From assembly GCA_015257705.1 (NCBI GenBank), contig JABZJR010000022.1:1-9310 (forward strand): a stretch of 9,310 nucleotides of DNA. Reading direction: 5' to 3'. The notes beneath the pieces were generated by a model. It ran no database searches and was not told the DNA's origin. It saw only the letters and a list, made by a program, of their open reading frames with translations. The translations under genes were made by a program, and so were the position numbers. How positions within the stretch are numbered: position 1 is the stretch's first letter; the number at the start of each line of letters is the position of its first letter. This DNA is from Nanosynbacter sp. (lineage in GTDB: Bacteria; Patescibacteriota; Saccharimonadia; Saccharimonadales; Saccharimonadaceae). Below are positions 1-6,319 of this stretch, in pieces.

Positions 1-1135
1 TCGTTATCCGCCACGGCAATCCCATTAACTCAGCGTCAGCAAATTTCACGCCTGGACGCTCATCGCGATCATCAAGTAGCGCATCGACGCCGCTATTAGC
101 CAGCTCGTCATAAAACTTACCTGCTAGTTCCTGACCCTTTTCGCCAATTGCAACGACATGAACCTTAAACGGCGCAACATTTTCTGGCCAAACCAAACCT
201 TTATCGTCAGCGAACTTCTCAACAATCACGCCCATAACTCGCGTAATTCCAATGCCATAACTTCCCATATAAGCGTATCGCTCTTTACCTTCGGCGTCAG
301 TAAACACCAACTTCATTTCTTCGGATTTCTGTGTGCCGAAATTAAAGATATTGCCAACTTCGGCAGTTTTCACCTTTTCCAACTCACTACGATCAACGCC
401 GAGCTCCTCAATTGCCTCATCTAAAACTTCTTCATTAACAGCGATATTTTTACCACGATGCAAATAAATATAATCCTCACCAGCATCGCAAATCGTCTGA
501 AACTCATGACTAAACTTCGTAAAAGCACCGCCAGAAGCAAACGTCACATATGTTTCATCGCCAATCCCAAATCGGTCATAACAACGCTTATATGCCTCGA
601 TGACTGAATTGTAATAACTATCCAAACTCTCTTTACTATCGTGAATCGAATACATATCTTTCATCACAAATTCACGACCACGCATAATTCCACTCTTAGC
701 GCGAAGCTCGTTTCGCAATTTGTTCTGGAATTGATAAACGCTAATTGGCAAATCTTTGTAGCTCTTTAAGTAATTACGAAGAAGATCAACAATCGGCTCC
801 TCGTGCGTCCAGCCAAAACCAATGTCCGTGCCGTCTTGCAGCTTAGACTTAAACCAAACGTCGACCAATTCATCGCTCCAGCGGCCAGTTTCTTGCCACA
901 ATTCCTTTCGCTGCAAAGTACTCATCACCAATTCCTGGCTATTAACTTTGTCCATTTCCTCGCGAACAATTTGCTTAATATTCTCAAGAACCCTCAAACC
1001 CAACGGCAAAAACGAATAAACGCCTGCCATCGTTTTATGCACGTAGCCAGCACGAATCAAAAGCTGAGCATTTCGCGCAACCTCGCCAGCTGGCGCCTGT
1101 TTCAAAGTTCTAGTAAAAAGTTGTGTCATTCGCAT
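1..1135 (-). CDS. proS: Prolyl-tRNA synthetase, short form without editing insert (3' end cut by window)
   Basis: Class II aminoacyl-tRNA synthetase that charges tRNA-Pro in the cytoplasm. 378 residues are visible and the frame is open to the left edge. The start (MRMTQLFTRTLKQAP) has an AAGGAG six bases upstream. Motif 2 is at residues 141-160 (RNELRAKSGIMRGREFVMKD) and motif 3 at 294-299 (GIGITR). The anticodon-binding domain begins near 325 and includes DDRDERPGVKFADAEL. In E. coli-type ProRS about 180 residues of YbaK-like editing domain lie between the conserved GED and EVGHIF segments. Here those segments (219-221 and 259-264) are only 37 residues apart, so the editing insert is missing and the full protein should be roughly 420 residues. 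It is the last visible gene of the operon, 11 bases after the protease gene, whose stop codon overlaps its ribosome binding site. The family assignment is certain; loss of editing is inferred. Confidence 0.96.
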   Translation of the reverse strand, partial: MRMTQLFTRTLKQAPAGEVARNAQLLIRAGYVHKTMAGVYSFLPLGLRVLENIKQIVREEMDKVNSQELVMSTLQRKELWQETGRWSDELVDVWFKSKLQDGTDIGFGWTHEEPIVDLLRNYLKSYKDLPISVYQFQNKLRNELRAKSGIMRGREFVMKDMYSIHDSKESLDSYYNSVIEAYKRCYDRFGIGDETYVTFASGGAFTKFSHEFQTICDAGEDYIYLHRGKNIAVNEEVLDEAIEELGVDRSELEKVKTAEVGNIFNFGTQKSEEMKLVFTDAEGKERYAYMGSYGIGITRVMGVIVEKFADDKGLVWPENVAPFKVHVVAIGEKGQELAGKFYDELANSGVDALLDDRDERPGVKFADAELMGLPWRIT

Positions 1136-1146
1136 ATTTTTCTCCT

Positions 1147-1953
1147 TTACATAAATATAAATGGCAATAACGATTCCGTCTGATTAATTGCGCCCGTATT
1201 GATAAACAAGAAATAAAAAGCTATTCCGTTTTTCGCCATATGCATCATAATCGGCACCCAAATTGCGCCAGTGTATTCCCTGGTCGCACACATCACCAGG
1301 CTTAAAGTAAATGTATCAACTGCCACCGCCCATTGCAATGGTAAATCTGGACCAACCCAAAGATGTGCCGCGCCAAACGCTATGCTCGTTACGATAATCG
1401 ATGACCAAATCGAGAAAGAATTGCGCAACTTGCCATAAAGATATCCGCGATACAAAAGTTCCTCAACAATCGGCGCCAGCACCACCAACACAACAAACGC
1501 CATGATAAATTGCCAATGAGTCGCCAGCATACTCTGACTGAACGGTATAGCTTGCTTTTGTTGCATATCCACTAAGAAAACAACTCTGGCGATGCTCATC
1601 GTAACCATTGTTAGTAAAAAGTACGCCACAAAAGCGAATGGAGAAATGAATATTTCCAAAAACGTCGGCCAATCATTCACGCCCAAATTGCTCAAAGTTG
1701 TTCGGCGCTTCTTAACGAAAAACGGAACACCAATCACGACAATTAGCGACAAAATATATACAACAACCGAAAGCACCGTGTTAAAAATAACCGGATTTAC
1801 AGAATTGAGTGGTACACCGATTTTTATCAAAGCACCGACCGCCAATGAAACAACAACTTCCACCGCCAAAAATACGCCATAAACCCACGCTGGGAGCGCC
1901 AAAATCAGCCACCATTTGCGGTTTTTTAATTTCTTAGAAGAGCTTTCCAACAT
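1147..1953 (-). CDS. CPBP-family (Abi/Rce1-like) intramembrane metalloprotease
   Basis: A 268-residue multi-pass membrane protein with the three signature motifs of the CPBP/Abi family. These are EELLYR at 164-169 (EExxxR), FGAAH at 193-197 (FxxxH) and HMAKN at 238-242 (HxxxN), which form the glutamate/histidine metal site in Rce1-like proteases. Hydrophobic segments fall near 17-45, 55-80, 100-130, 148-163, 182-200 and 205-250. A basic N-terminus (KKLKNRK) precedes the first one, so no cleaved signal is evident. I chose the ATG at 1953, which has a weak GGTG upstream; a GTG one codon earlier is possible. It overlaps the end of rseP by 20 bases, so the two are probably translationally coupled. 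Known members process prenylated proteins or provide bacteriocin immunity, but the bacterial substrates are mostly unknown, and this one's substrate cannot be read from the sequence. Confidence 0.9.
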   Translation of the reverse strand: MLESSSKKLKNRKWWLILALPAWVYGVFLAVEVVVSLAVGALIKIGVPLNSVNPVIFNTVLSVVVYILSLIVVIGVPFFVKKRRTTLSNLGVNDWPTFLEIFISPFAFVAYFLLTMVTMSIARVVFLVDMQQKQAIPFSQSMLATHWQFIMAFVVLVVLAPIVEELLYRGYLYGKLRNSFSIWSSIIVTSIAFGAAHLWVGPDLPLQWAVAVDTFTLSLVMCATREYTGAIWVPIMMHMAKNGIAFYFLFINTGAINQTESLLPFIFM

Positions 1954-3094
1954 CACTGATCGTCACCAAAATTGTTAAGATTAATAGAATCAACATACCG
2001 GTTGCCTGAATATTTTCCTCGCGCTCTTTCGTCAGATCTTTCTTAAATAAGCGGAAAATTGTCATCGTAAACCAGCGACCGCCGTCGAGCGCTGGGATTG
2101 GTAAAATGTTCATCACTGCCAGAGTCAGCGAGATTAACGCCGCCACGAAAATGATGTACTCAATTCCAGAACTGACAACCGACGGGAATAATACGCCCAG
2201 TATGCCAATTGGTCCTGCTACGCTCCCGCTGACAGAAGCCAAATCAGCTCGTGCAGACTCTTTTGATTCTGCGGAACCGAATACTTGTCCAATTGATCCG
2301 TGCACGGTTTTTACCAATAACACACCAACGCCTTTGATAGTTTCATATGACAATTGCCCGGTAGTCGCCACACCCACAATAGGCGCCGACCATGTGCTAT
2401 ACATTTTCTCCGTCTGCCCCGGAACAACACCCAAATATCCGCCAGTTTTCACTGTTTTTTCATCATTCAACTGGACGTCAAGCGACGATTCTTTGCCGTC
2501 ACGCCTATACTTGACGTTGATTTTTTTGCCAGCATTCTCCTTCGTTACAATTGGCAACTTTCCCGCCTCTGTAAGCGACTGACCGTTTATCTCAATCAGT
2601 TCGTCATTGATCTTAAGTCCAGCTTTATCGGCAGGCGAACCTGGCGTAACTTTTGCTATCGCTACTGGTGAACGCCTAACCTCTGTATCAAATGGCAATT
2701 GAACTTGGTTCGACAGGATTTTCGGCATGCCAATTACCGCAAGAATCGTGAACAAAACAATCGCAGTTATCCAGTTCATCATAACACCAGCCAACAGGAT
2801 TTTCGTCTTCACCCAAAATGTCGATCCGCCATATGTGCCCTCGCCTTTTGCGGAATCGTATTCACCTTTCAATCTGACAAACCCACCAAGCGGCAGCCAG
2901 TTCAAACTAAACGTTACGTCCTCACCCAAGAAACTTCGCTTTACTTTCCATTTTTTTGCGGCAGGCGGAAATCCGACTCCAAATTCCTCAACCTTAACGC
3001 CGTTTCTCTTGGCGACAATAGCATGACCTAATTCATGCAAAACCACCAATAAAATGAGAACAAATAGCCCTAAAAGCACTCCCCAAATAATCAT
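1934..3094 (-). CDS. rseP: Site-2 protease RseP, membrane zinc metalloprotease
   Basis: A 386-residue S2P-family intramembrane protease that cuts transmembrane segments of its substrates. HELGH at 20-24 supplies the zinc ligands and catalytic Glu inside the first membrane helix. LDG at 336-338, in NILPIPALDGGRW, supplies the third ligand, the Asp. A single PDZ domain lies at about 140-210 (TPGSPADKAGLKINDELIEINGQ). Two further hydrophobic segments lie near 98-122 and 312-335, and a last one at 364-381. The GPIGI segment at 294-298 is typical of the family. Many RseP proteins have two PDZ domains; one, as here, is usual for shorter forms. The ATG overlaps the uppS stop in an ATGA, so translation is coupled. 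The enzyme is confidently assigned. Whether it serves anti-sigma factor cleavage or signal-peptide clearance is unknown, as no partner is visible. Confidence 0.95.
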   Translation of the reverse strand: MIIWGVLLGLFVLILLVVLHELGHAIVAKRNGVKVEEFGVGFPPAAKKWKVKRSFLGEDVTFSLNWLPLGGFVRLKGEYDSAKGEGTYGGSTFWVKTKILLAGVMMNWITAIVLFTILAVIGMPKILSNQVQLPFDTEVRRSPVAIAKVTPGSPADKAGLKINDELIEINGQSLTEAGKLPIVTKENAGKKINVKYRRDGKESSLDVQLNDEKTVKTGGYLGVVPGQTEKMYSTWSAPIVGVATTGQLSYETIKGVGVLLVKTVHGSIGQVFGSAESKESARADLASVSGSVAGPIGILGVLFPSVVSSGIEYIIFVAALISLTLAVMNILPIPALDGGRWFTMTIFRLFKKDLTKEREENIQATGMLILLILTILVTISDVGKLF

Positions 3095-3786
3095 TTTCCA
3101 AACCGCCTATTCCGATTAGTATATTCCTCTAAAATAACCGACACGTCATCAACTGTCATATCTGGCCAATTCTTCTCAATAAACATCAACTCGCTGTACG
3201 CTGATCGCCACAACATAAAGTTGCTGAGCCGCTGCTCGCTAGAAGTTCTAACAATCAAATCACACGGCGGCACCTCTGGCGCGTATATATTTTCAGCAAT
3301 CAACTCAGGCGTGATTTCCTCAGCAGAAACTCCAGATTGAACAATTTTTTTAACCGCATCAGCAATTTCCAAATGTCCGCCATAATTTAAGCATAAAACC
3401 AATTCTCCGTTTTTCAGATCGGCGGTCTTTTCTTCAGCCTCGTCAATCGCTTTGATCAATTGATCCGACAAGCCCCCCCTGGAGCCAACAACCCTCAAGC
3501 GAACCTCGTTTTCAATAAATATCGGCAGGTCAGCCTTCAGTATGTTCAATAACAATTTCATCAAATGTCGGACTTCTTCCTCTGACCGTTTCCAGTTCTC
3601 CGTACTAAAAACGTAAGCGCTCGCGTATTTCACGCCTCGATGAAGAACCTCTAGCGCCACGTCTTTTAGTGCGTTATATCCCGCCAGATGTCCTTCGTAT
3701 GCCGGCAGACCGTGCTGCTTTGCCCACCGCCGATTTCCATCAACAATAAACCCGATATGCCGCGGCAAACTCACATTTTCACTCAT
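3091..3786 (-). CDS. uppS: Isoprenyl transferase (undecaprenyl diphosphate synthase)
   Basis: A cis-prenyltransferase of 231 residues, normal for the family. It extends a short allylic diphosphate with isopentenyl diphosphate to make the C55 carrier used for peptidoglycan and surface polysaccharides. The catalytic Asp is D16 in HIGFIVDGNRRWAK. STENW at 61-65 and the RTSSEQRLSNFMLW block at 180-193 are further substrate-binding motifs, and the protein ends in NRNRRFG. The start was set at MSEN because GGAGGG lies six bases upstream; the frame is open for seven more codons, but that extension contains the ribosome binding site. It overlaps the preceding gene by 8 bases and rseP by 4. Three conserved places differ from the usual family sequence: NYGGH instead of NYGGR, GSRGGL instead of GDxxxL, and RTSS instead of RTSG/RTGG. 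The product chain length is therefore not certain. Confidence 0.94.
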   Translation of the reverse strand: MSENVSLPRHIGFIVDGNRRWAKQHGLPAYEGHLAGYNALKDVALEVLHRGVKYASAYVFSTENWKRSEEEVRHLMKLLLNILKADLPIFIENEVRLRVVGSRGGLSDQLIKAIDEAEEKTADLKNGELVLCLNYGGHLEIADAVKKIVQSGVSAEEITPELIAENIYAPEVPPCDLIVRTSSEQRLSNFMLWRSAYSELMFIEKNWPDMTVDDVSVILEEYTNRNRRFGK

Positions 3787-4198
3787 TATTTGCCCTCCAT
3801 TCATCAATTAATTTCACGTCTTGAACATCTTTTTCGCGACTGCGCCATTTTTTCCATCGAGATAAAAACTCTAAATTGACGAACCTCACGCCATCATATT
3901 TCACCGCATAATCAAGCAAATCATCATAGCCAACAGCCTGCCCATCAAAAACCCAGCCATCCCAAACTTCAGCCGAACCATCATCTTTTACAAAATAAAA
4001 ACGCTGATTGTCATCAAACTTTTTAATCCAATCGCCACTTTCCTCAGAGAGCTTTTTCATCAAATCAGAACTCGCCGCAAGATCAATATCACTAGCTGGA
4101 CGAATCCCCAATTGATCCAAAATCCCGCTACCAATAACAATAATTTGATCCAACGGCAAATTCAATGCCTTCACTTTGTCAGCAAAAGTTTCGCTCAT
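3779..4198 (-). CDS. Small nucleotidyltransferase-fold protein of unknown function
   Basis: A 139-residue protein I cannot name. Its N-terminal half matches the polymerase-beta-type nucleotidyltransferase signature: VIGSG at 21-25, a spacer of about a dozen residues, then DIDL at 37-40 (G-S, D-x-D). A possible third acidic residue lies in EVWD at 77-80. The C-terminal stretch RWKKWRSREKDVQDVKLIDEW (about 114-134) resembles the KxxxxRxKDxxDIxxL ending of AbiEii/antitoxin-like and related nucleotidyltransferases. It has no membrane segment or signal peptide. The start codon overlaps the frr stop (TAATG) and there is no ribosome binding site, so translation probably depends on reinitiation after frr; its own end overlaps uppS. 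The fold is inferred from motifs only. The transferred nucleotide and target are unknown, and an inactive, structural role is possible. Confidence 0.7.
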   Translation of the reverse strand: MSETFADKVKALNLPLDQIIVIGSGILDQLGIRPASDIDLAASSDLMKKLSEESGDWIKKFDDNQRFYFVKDDGSAEVWDGWVFDGQAVGYDDLLDYAVKYDGVRFVNLEFLSRWKKWRSREKDVQDVKLIDEWRANNE

Positions 4199-4752
4199 TA
4201 AACTGTTAAGACGTCCTTTTCTTTCGCCTTAAATGCCTCGTCAATTTGCGCTTGCATCTTACTCATTAAACCGTCAATTTCTTTCTCTACGCGCTTCAAA
4301 TCGTCTTCGCTCAGCTCTTTATTATCCTTCATTCGCTTAGCATCCTTTAATGCATCCTGACGAATATTACGCATCGCAATTCGAGCCTCCTCAACCTTCT
4401 CGCTAACCTGTTTCACCAATTGGTGGCGGCGCTCTTCAGTCAAAGCTGGAACTGGAACGCGGACCACTCGCCCATCGTCAGACGGATTAAAACCTAGACT
4501 TTGATTATCGCGAATTGCAGAAGAAATTGCTGTAATATTACTCGGGTCAAATGGCGTAACTAACAACATTTGTGCCTCTGGAGCGGTTACGTTTGCAACC
4601 TGATTAAGTGGCATCTTTGAGCCGTAAGCCTCAACCATAACACCGTCAAGCATTCCAGCGTGCGCTCTGCCCGTTCGCACCTTCTTCAATTCATCTTGAA
4701 AAAAGCTAAACGCTGCATTCATTTTTTCTTCATAAGGGTTTGTGTCGAACAT
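4198..4752 (-). CDS. frr: Ribosome recycling factor
   Basis: A 184-residue protein, the standard RRF length. RRF splits the post-termination ribosome together with EF-G so that subunits can be reused. The N-terminal helix carries VRTGRAH at 25-31. The beta domain includes YGSKMPLNQVANVTAPEA (43-60) and the conserved RVPVPALTEERR at 98-109. The long C-terminal helices include MRNIRQDALKDAKR at 127-140 and NKELSEDD at 144-151. The ATG at 4752 has GGAGG four bases upstream. It is the first gene of the leftward operon, with its own promoter at 4778-4806, and diverges from recF. In most bacteria frr follows pyrH; here pyrH is absent from the locus. Confidence 0.97.
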   Translation of the reverse strand: MFDTNPYEEKMNAAFSFFQDELKKVRTGRAHAGMLDGVMVEAYGSKMPLNQVANVTAPEAQMLLVTPFDPSNITAISSAIRDNQSLGFNPSDDGRVVRVPVPALTEERRHQLVKQVSEKVEEARIAMRNIRQDALKDAKRMKDNKELSEDDLKRVEKEIDGLMSKMQAQIDEAFKAKEKDVLTV

Positions 4753-4777
4753 ACTTCCTCCAATTTATCTATCTGTT

Positions 4778-4806
4778 ATTATATCAAACTTCAAGCGTCT
4801 TGTCTG
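4778..4806 (-). promoter_or_regulatory. Promoter of the frr operon (extended -10)
   Basis: Read on the minus strand, the -35 candidate is CAGACA (4806-4801, four of six consensus matches). A 17-base spacer follows, then TATAAT at 4783-4778 preceded by TGA, which gives a perfect extended -10 (TGnTATAAT). Transcription should start near 4771, leaving a leader of about 19 bases that contains the GGAGG of frr. Assigned by consensus matching only. Confidence 0.75.
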
Positions 4807-4812
4807 CTAATT

Positions 4813-4843
4813 TTGCCTTACGCCCCGTGCTATAATAACAGAG
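4813..4843 (+). promoter_or_regulatory. recF promoter, extended -10, probably giving a leaderless mRNA
   Basis: TGCTATAAT at 4828-4836 is a perfect extended -10. There is no convincing -35 at the normal distance, which an extended -10 can tolerate. Only six bases (AACAGA) separate the hexamer from the GTG start at 4843, so the expected transcription start falls on the start codon itself. The recF start also has no Shine-Dalgarno sequence, so leaderless translation is the simplest reading. Confidence 0.7.
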
Positions 4844-5895
4844 TGATTTCTAAGATTAAGCTATACAATTTCCGGTCTTATCATATACACGAAGCGACTT
4901 TTAGCAATTCTGGTACGGTAATCGTTGGGCCAAATGGCACCGGTAAGACAAATCTGCTTGAGGCGGTTTATGTGGCGCTACGCGGCAGTAGTTTTCGTGG
5001 CAGTCTTAGCGATTGTATGACGCTGAACGCCCCGCAAACAATTGTTCATCTGGAGGGCGATTTCGGCGAGCGACGCATTAAGCTTGATTCAATTTCCGGA
5101 AAAATCAACAAAGAATTCATCATCAATGACAATAAATCAAAGGTCTTAACTAGAAAAAACCGCTTGCCTGTCGTTTTGTTTGAGCCAAGCGAACTAAGAT
5201 TAATTTCCTCTTCGCCGTCACGACGACGCGACTTTCTGGATGGCTTAATTGCTCGACTTGACCCCAAATATGACACGGATTTAAGAGCTTTCAATCGCAC
5301 TCTTTTACAGCGCAACGAACTCTTAAAATCCCACCAAGAAGACTCATCAATTTGGCGCGACAATCTGTTTGCTTGGGATATAAAATTTGTCCAATACGCG
5401 ACCAACATTGCCCAAAAACGAGCCAAGTTTCTCCAGATAAACGAGCCTCGCATAAAAAATTTATACGAATCTTTGGCAGGAAAAGACACACGATTATCCA
5501 TTGAATATGGCGCTATTGTACCTCTGGAAAATTACGACCAAGCCCTACTCAATCGCTTAGGAAAATCCCGCGAATATGAAATGGCTACAGGCTTCACTTC
5601 TGCTGGCCCACACCGTGAAGATTTCACAATTTTCCTCCATAATCATCCCGCCATTAAAGTTGCTTCACGTGGTGAAATGCGAACCATTATGCTGGCGTTC
5701 AAATTATTAGAACTAGAACTTCAAACAGAAGTCAGCCAATCTCGACCGCTAATTCTACTGGACGACGTTTTTTCTGAATTAGACGCCACCCGCGAAAAAC
5801 TTCTTCAGGAAACGATCCAAAATCATCAATTCATCGTTACCACGACAGATGCGCGCCACCAAAAAGACGGCTGCTCAATAATTTCCACACAATAA
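4843..5895 (+). CDS. recF: DNA replication and repair protein RecF
   Basis: An SMC-like ATPase of 350 residues (the family is usually about 360) that binds gapped DNA and helps RecOR load RecA. The Walker A motif is GPNGTGKT at 29-36. The signature region is SRGEMRTIML at 275-284. Walker B is LILLDD at 303-308, followed by the D-loop SELD at 311-314. The N-terminus IKLYNFRSY and the TSAGPHREDF block at 252-261 are family hallmarks. I chose the GTG at 4843 because the protein homology starts there (VISKIKLYNF). The frame is open for 61 codons upstream, but that stretch is antisense to frr and crosses the promoter region. It is the only plus-strand gene here. RecF normally sits beside dnaN and gyrB, so its place in an rpsB-frr-uppS region is unusual. 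It ends at the bidirectional terminator that starts within its last codons. Confidence 0.96.
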   Translation: MISKIKLYNFRSYHIHEATFSNSGTVIVGPNGTGKTNLLEAVYVALRGSSFRGSLSDCMTLNAPQTIVHLEGDFGERRIKLDSISGKINKEFIINDNKSKVLTRKNRLPVVLFEPSELRLISSSPSRRRDFLDGLIARLDPKYDTDLRAFNRTLLQRNELLKSHQEDSSIWRDNLFAWDIKFVQYATNIAQKRAKFLQINEPRIKNLYESLAGKDTRLSIEYGAIVPLENYDQALLNRLGKSREYEMATGFTSAGPHREDFTIFLHNHPAIKVASRGEMRTIMLAFKLLELELQTEVSQSRPLILLDDVFSELDATREKLLQETIQNHQFIVTTTDARHQKDGCSIISTQ

Positions 5896-5930
5896 AAATC
5901 CGCCCTCTCACGTGAAGGCGGATTTACTTT
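5891..5930. terminator. Bidirectional intrinsic terminator between recF and the DUF5663-like gene
   Basis: A 9-bp perfect stem, AAATCCGCC (5896-5904) with GGCGGATTT (5917-5925), closes a 12-base loop that contains the palindrome TCACGTGA. On the plus strand it is followed by ACTTTT, serving recF. On the minus strand it is followed by TTTTTATT, serving the convergent small gene. The minus-strand T tract overlaps the recF stop codon. Confidence 0.88.
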
Positions 5931-5942
5931 TCCTAGGCTTAT

Positions 5943-6278
5943 TCATGCTTGAATCGCATCGGAATTATTAGCTAATTCACCCAGAACAATCGCCACGTTA
6001 TCTTCAATGATCTCATCATATTCTGGAACTCGTGCACGAATCCATGCGTCAATTTCTTCAGCTGGCGCGTCATTGTCCTGCATCTGTACCAACTCTTTCA
6101 GCTGATCATCGTCCAGAGATTCAACGATTTCTTCGCCAATTTGGCTATTGATCGTATCTTCTACGTGCTGAATCAGCGCCTGCATCTGATCTTCTGGTAG
6201 ATTGATACCGATTGAATTCAGCTGCGCCTTGGTGACTATTGTTACTCGAATGTTTAATTGGGTTTGGTCGTTATTCAT
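5943..6278 (-). CDS. Small acidic protein, DUF5663-like
   Basis: A 111-residue, strongly acidic protein of unknown function. The layout is a hydrophobic N-terminal strand (LNIRVTIVTKAQL), then LNSIGINLPEDQMQALIQHVEDTINSQIG (about 20-48), a run rich in Glu and Asp (LDDDQLKELVQMQDN), and a final helical part with WIRARVPEYDEII near 84-96. This resembles the DUF5663 family, small proteins frequent in Candidate Phyla Radiation genomes; that match is from memory of the pattern and unverified. It has no signal peptide or membrane helix. It lies 41 bases downstream of the coiled-coil gene and could be co-transcribed. It also has a promoter-like sequence of its own directly before the ATG. The nearest ribosome-binding candidate (AGGA) is 12 bases away, which is too far for normal use. 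It converges with recF. Confidence 0.8.
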   Translation of the reverse strand: MNNDQTQLNIRVTIVTKAQLNSIGINLPEDQMQALIQHVEDTINSQIGEEIVESLDDDQLKELVQMQDNDAPAEEIDAWIRARVPEYDEIIEDNVAIVLGELANNSDAIQA

Positions 6279-6284
6279 GATTTT

Positions 6285-6313
6285 ATAATATCCTTTTTAT
6301 GTTTTATTATCAA
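6285..6313 (-). promoter_or_regulatory. Candidate promoter of the DUF5663-like gene, implying a leaderless mRNA
   Basis: On the minus strand, TTGATA (6313-6308, five of six matches) is followed by a 17-base spacer and TATTAT (6290-6285, five of six). The hexamer ends exactly six bases before the ATG at 6278, the same distance as at recF. The region is A/T-rich, so a chance match is possible. The gene could equally be read through from the coiled-coil gene upstream. Confidence 0.5.
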
Positions 6314-6319
6314 TTATGC

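Noticed and set aside
2106..2582. A 158-codon plus-strand open frame opposite rseP.
   Set aside because: The opposite strand encodes a clear RseP with catalytic motifs and coupled starts. This frame has no recognisable domain.
4660..4842. A 61-codon N-terminal extension of recF.
   Set aside because: It is antisense to frr, contains both divergent promoters, and RecF homology begins exactly at the GTG at 4843.
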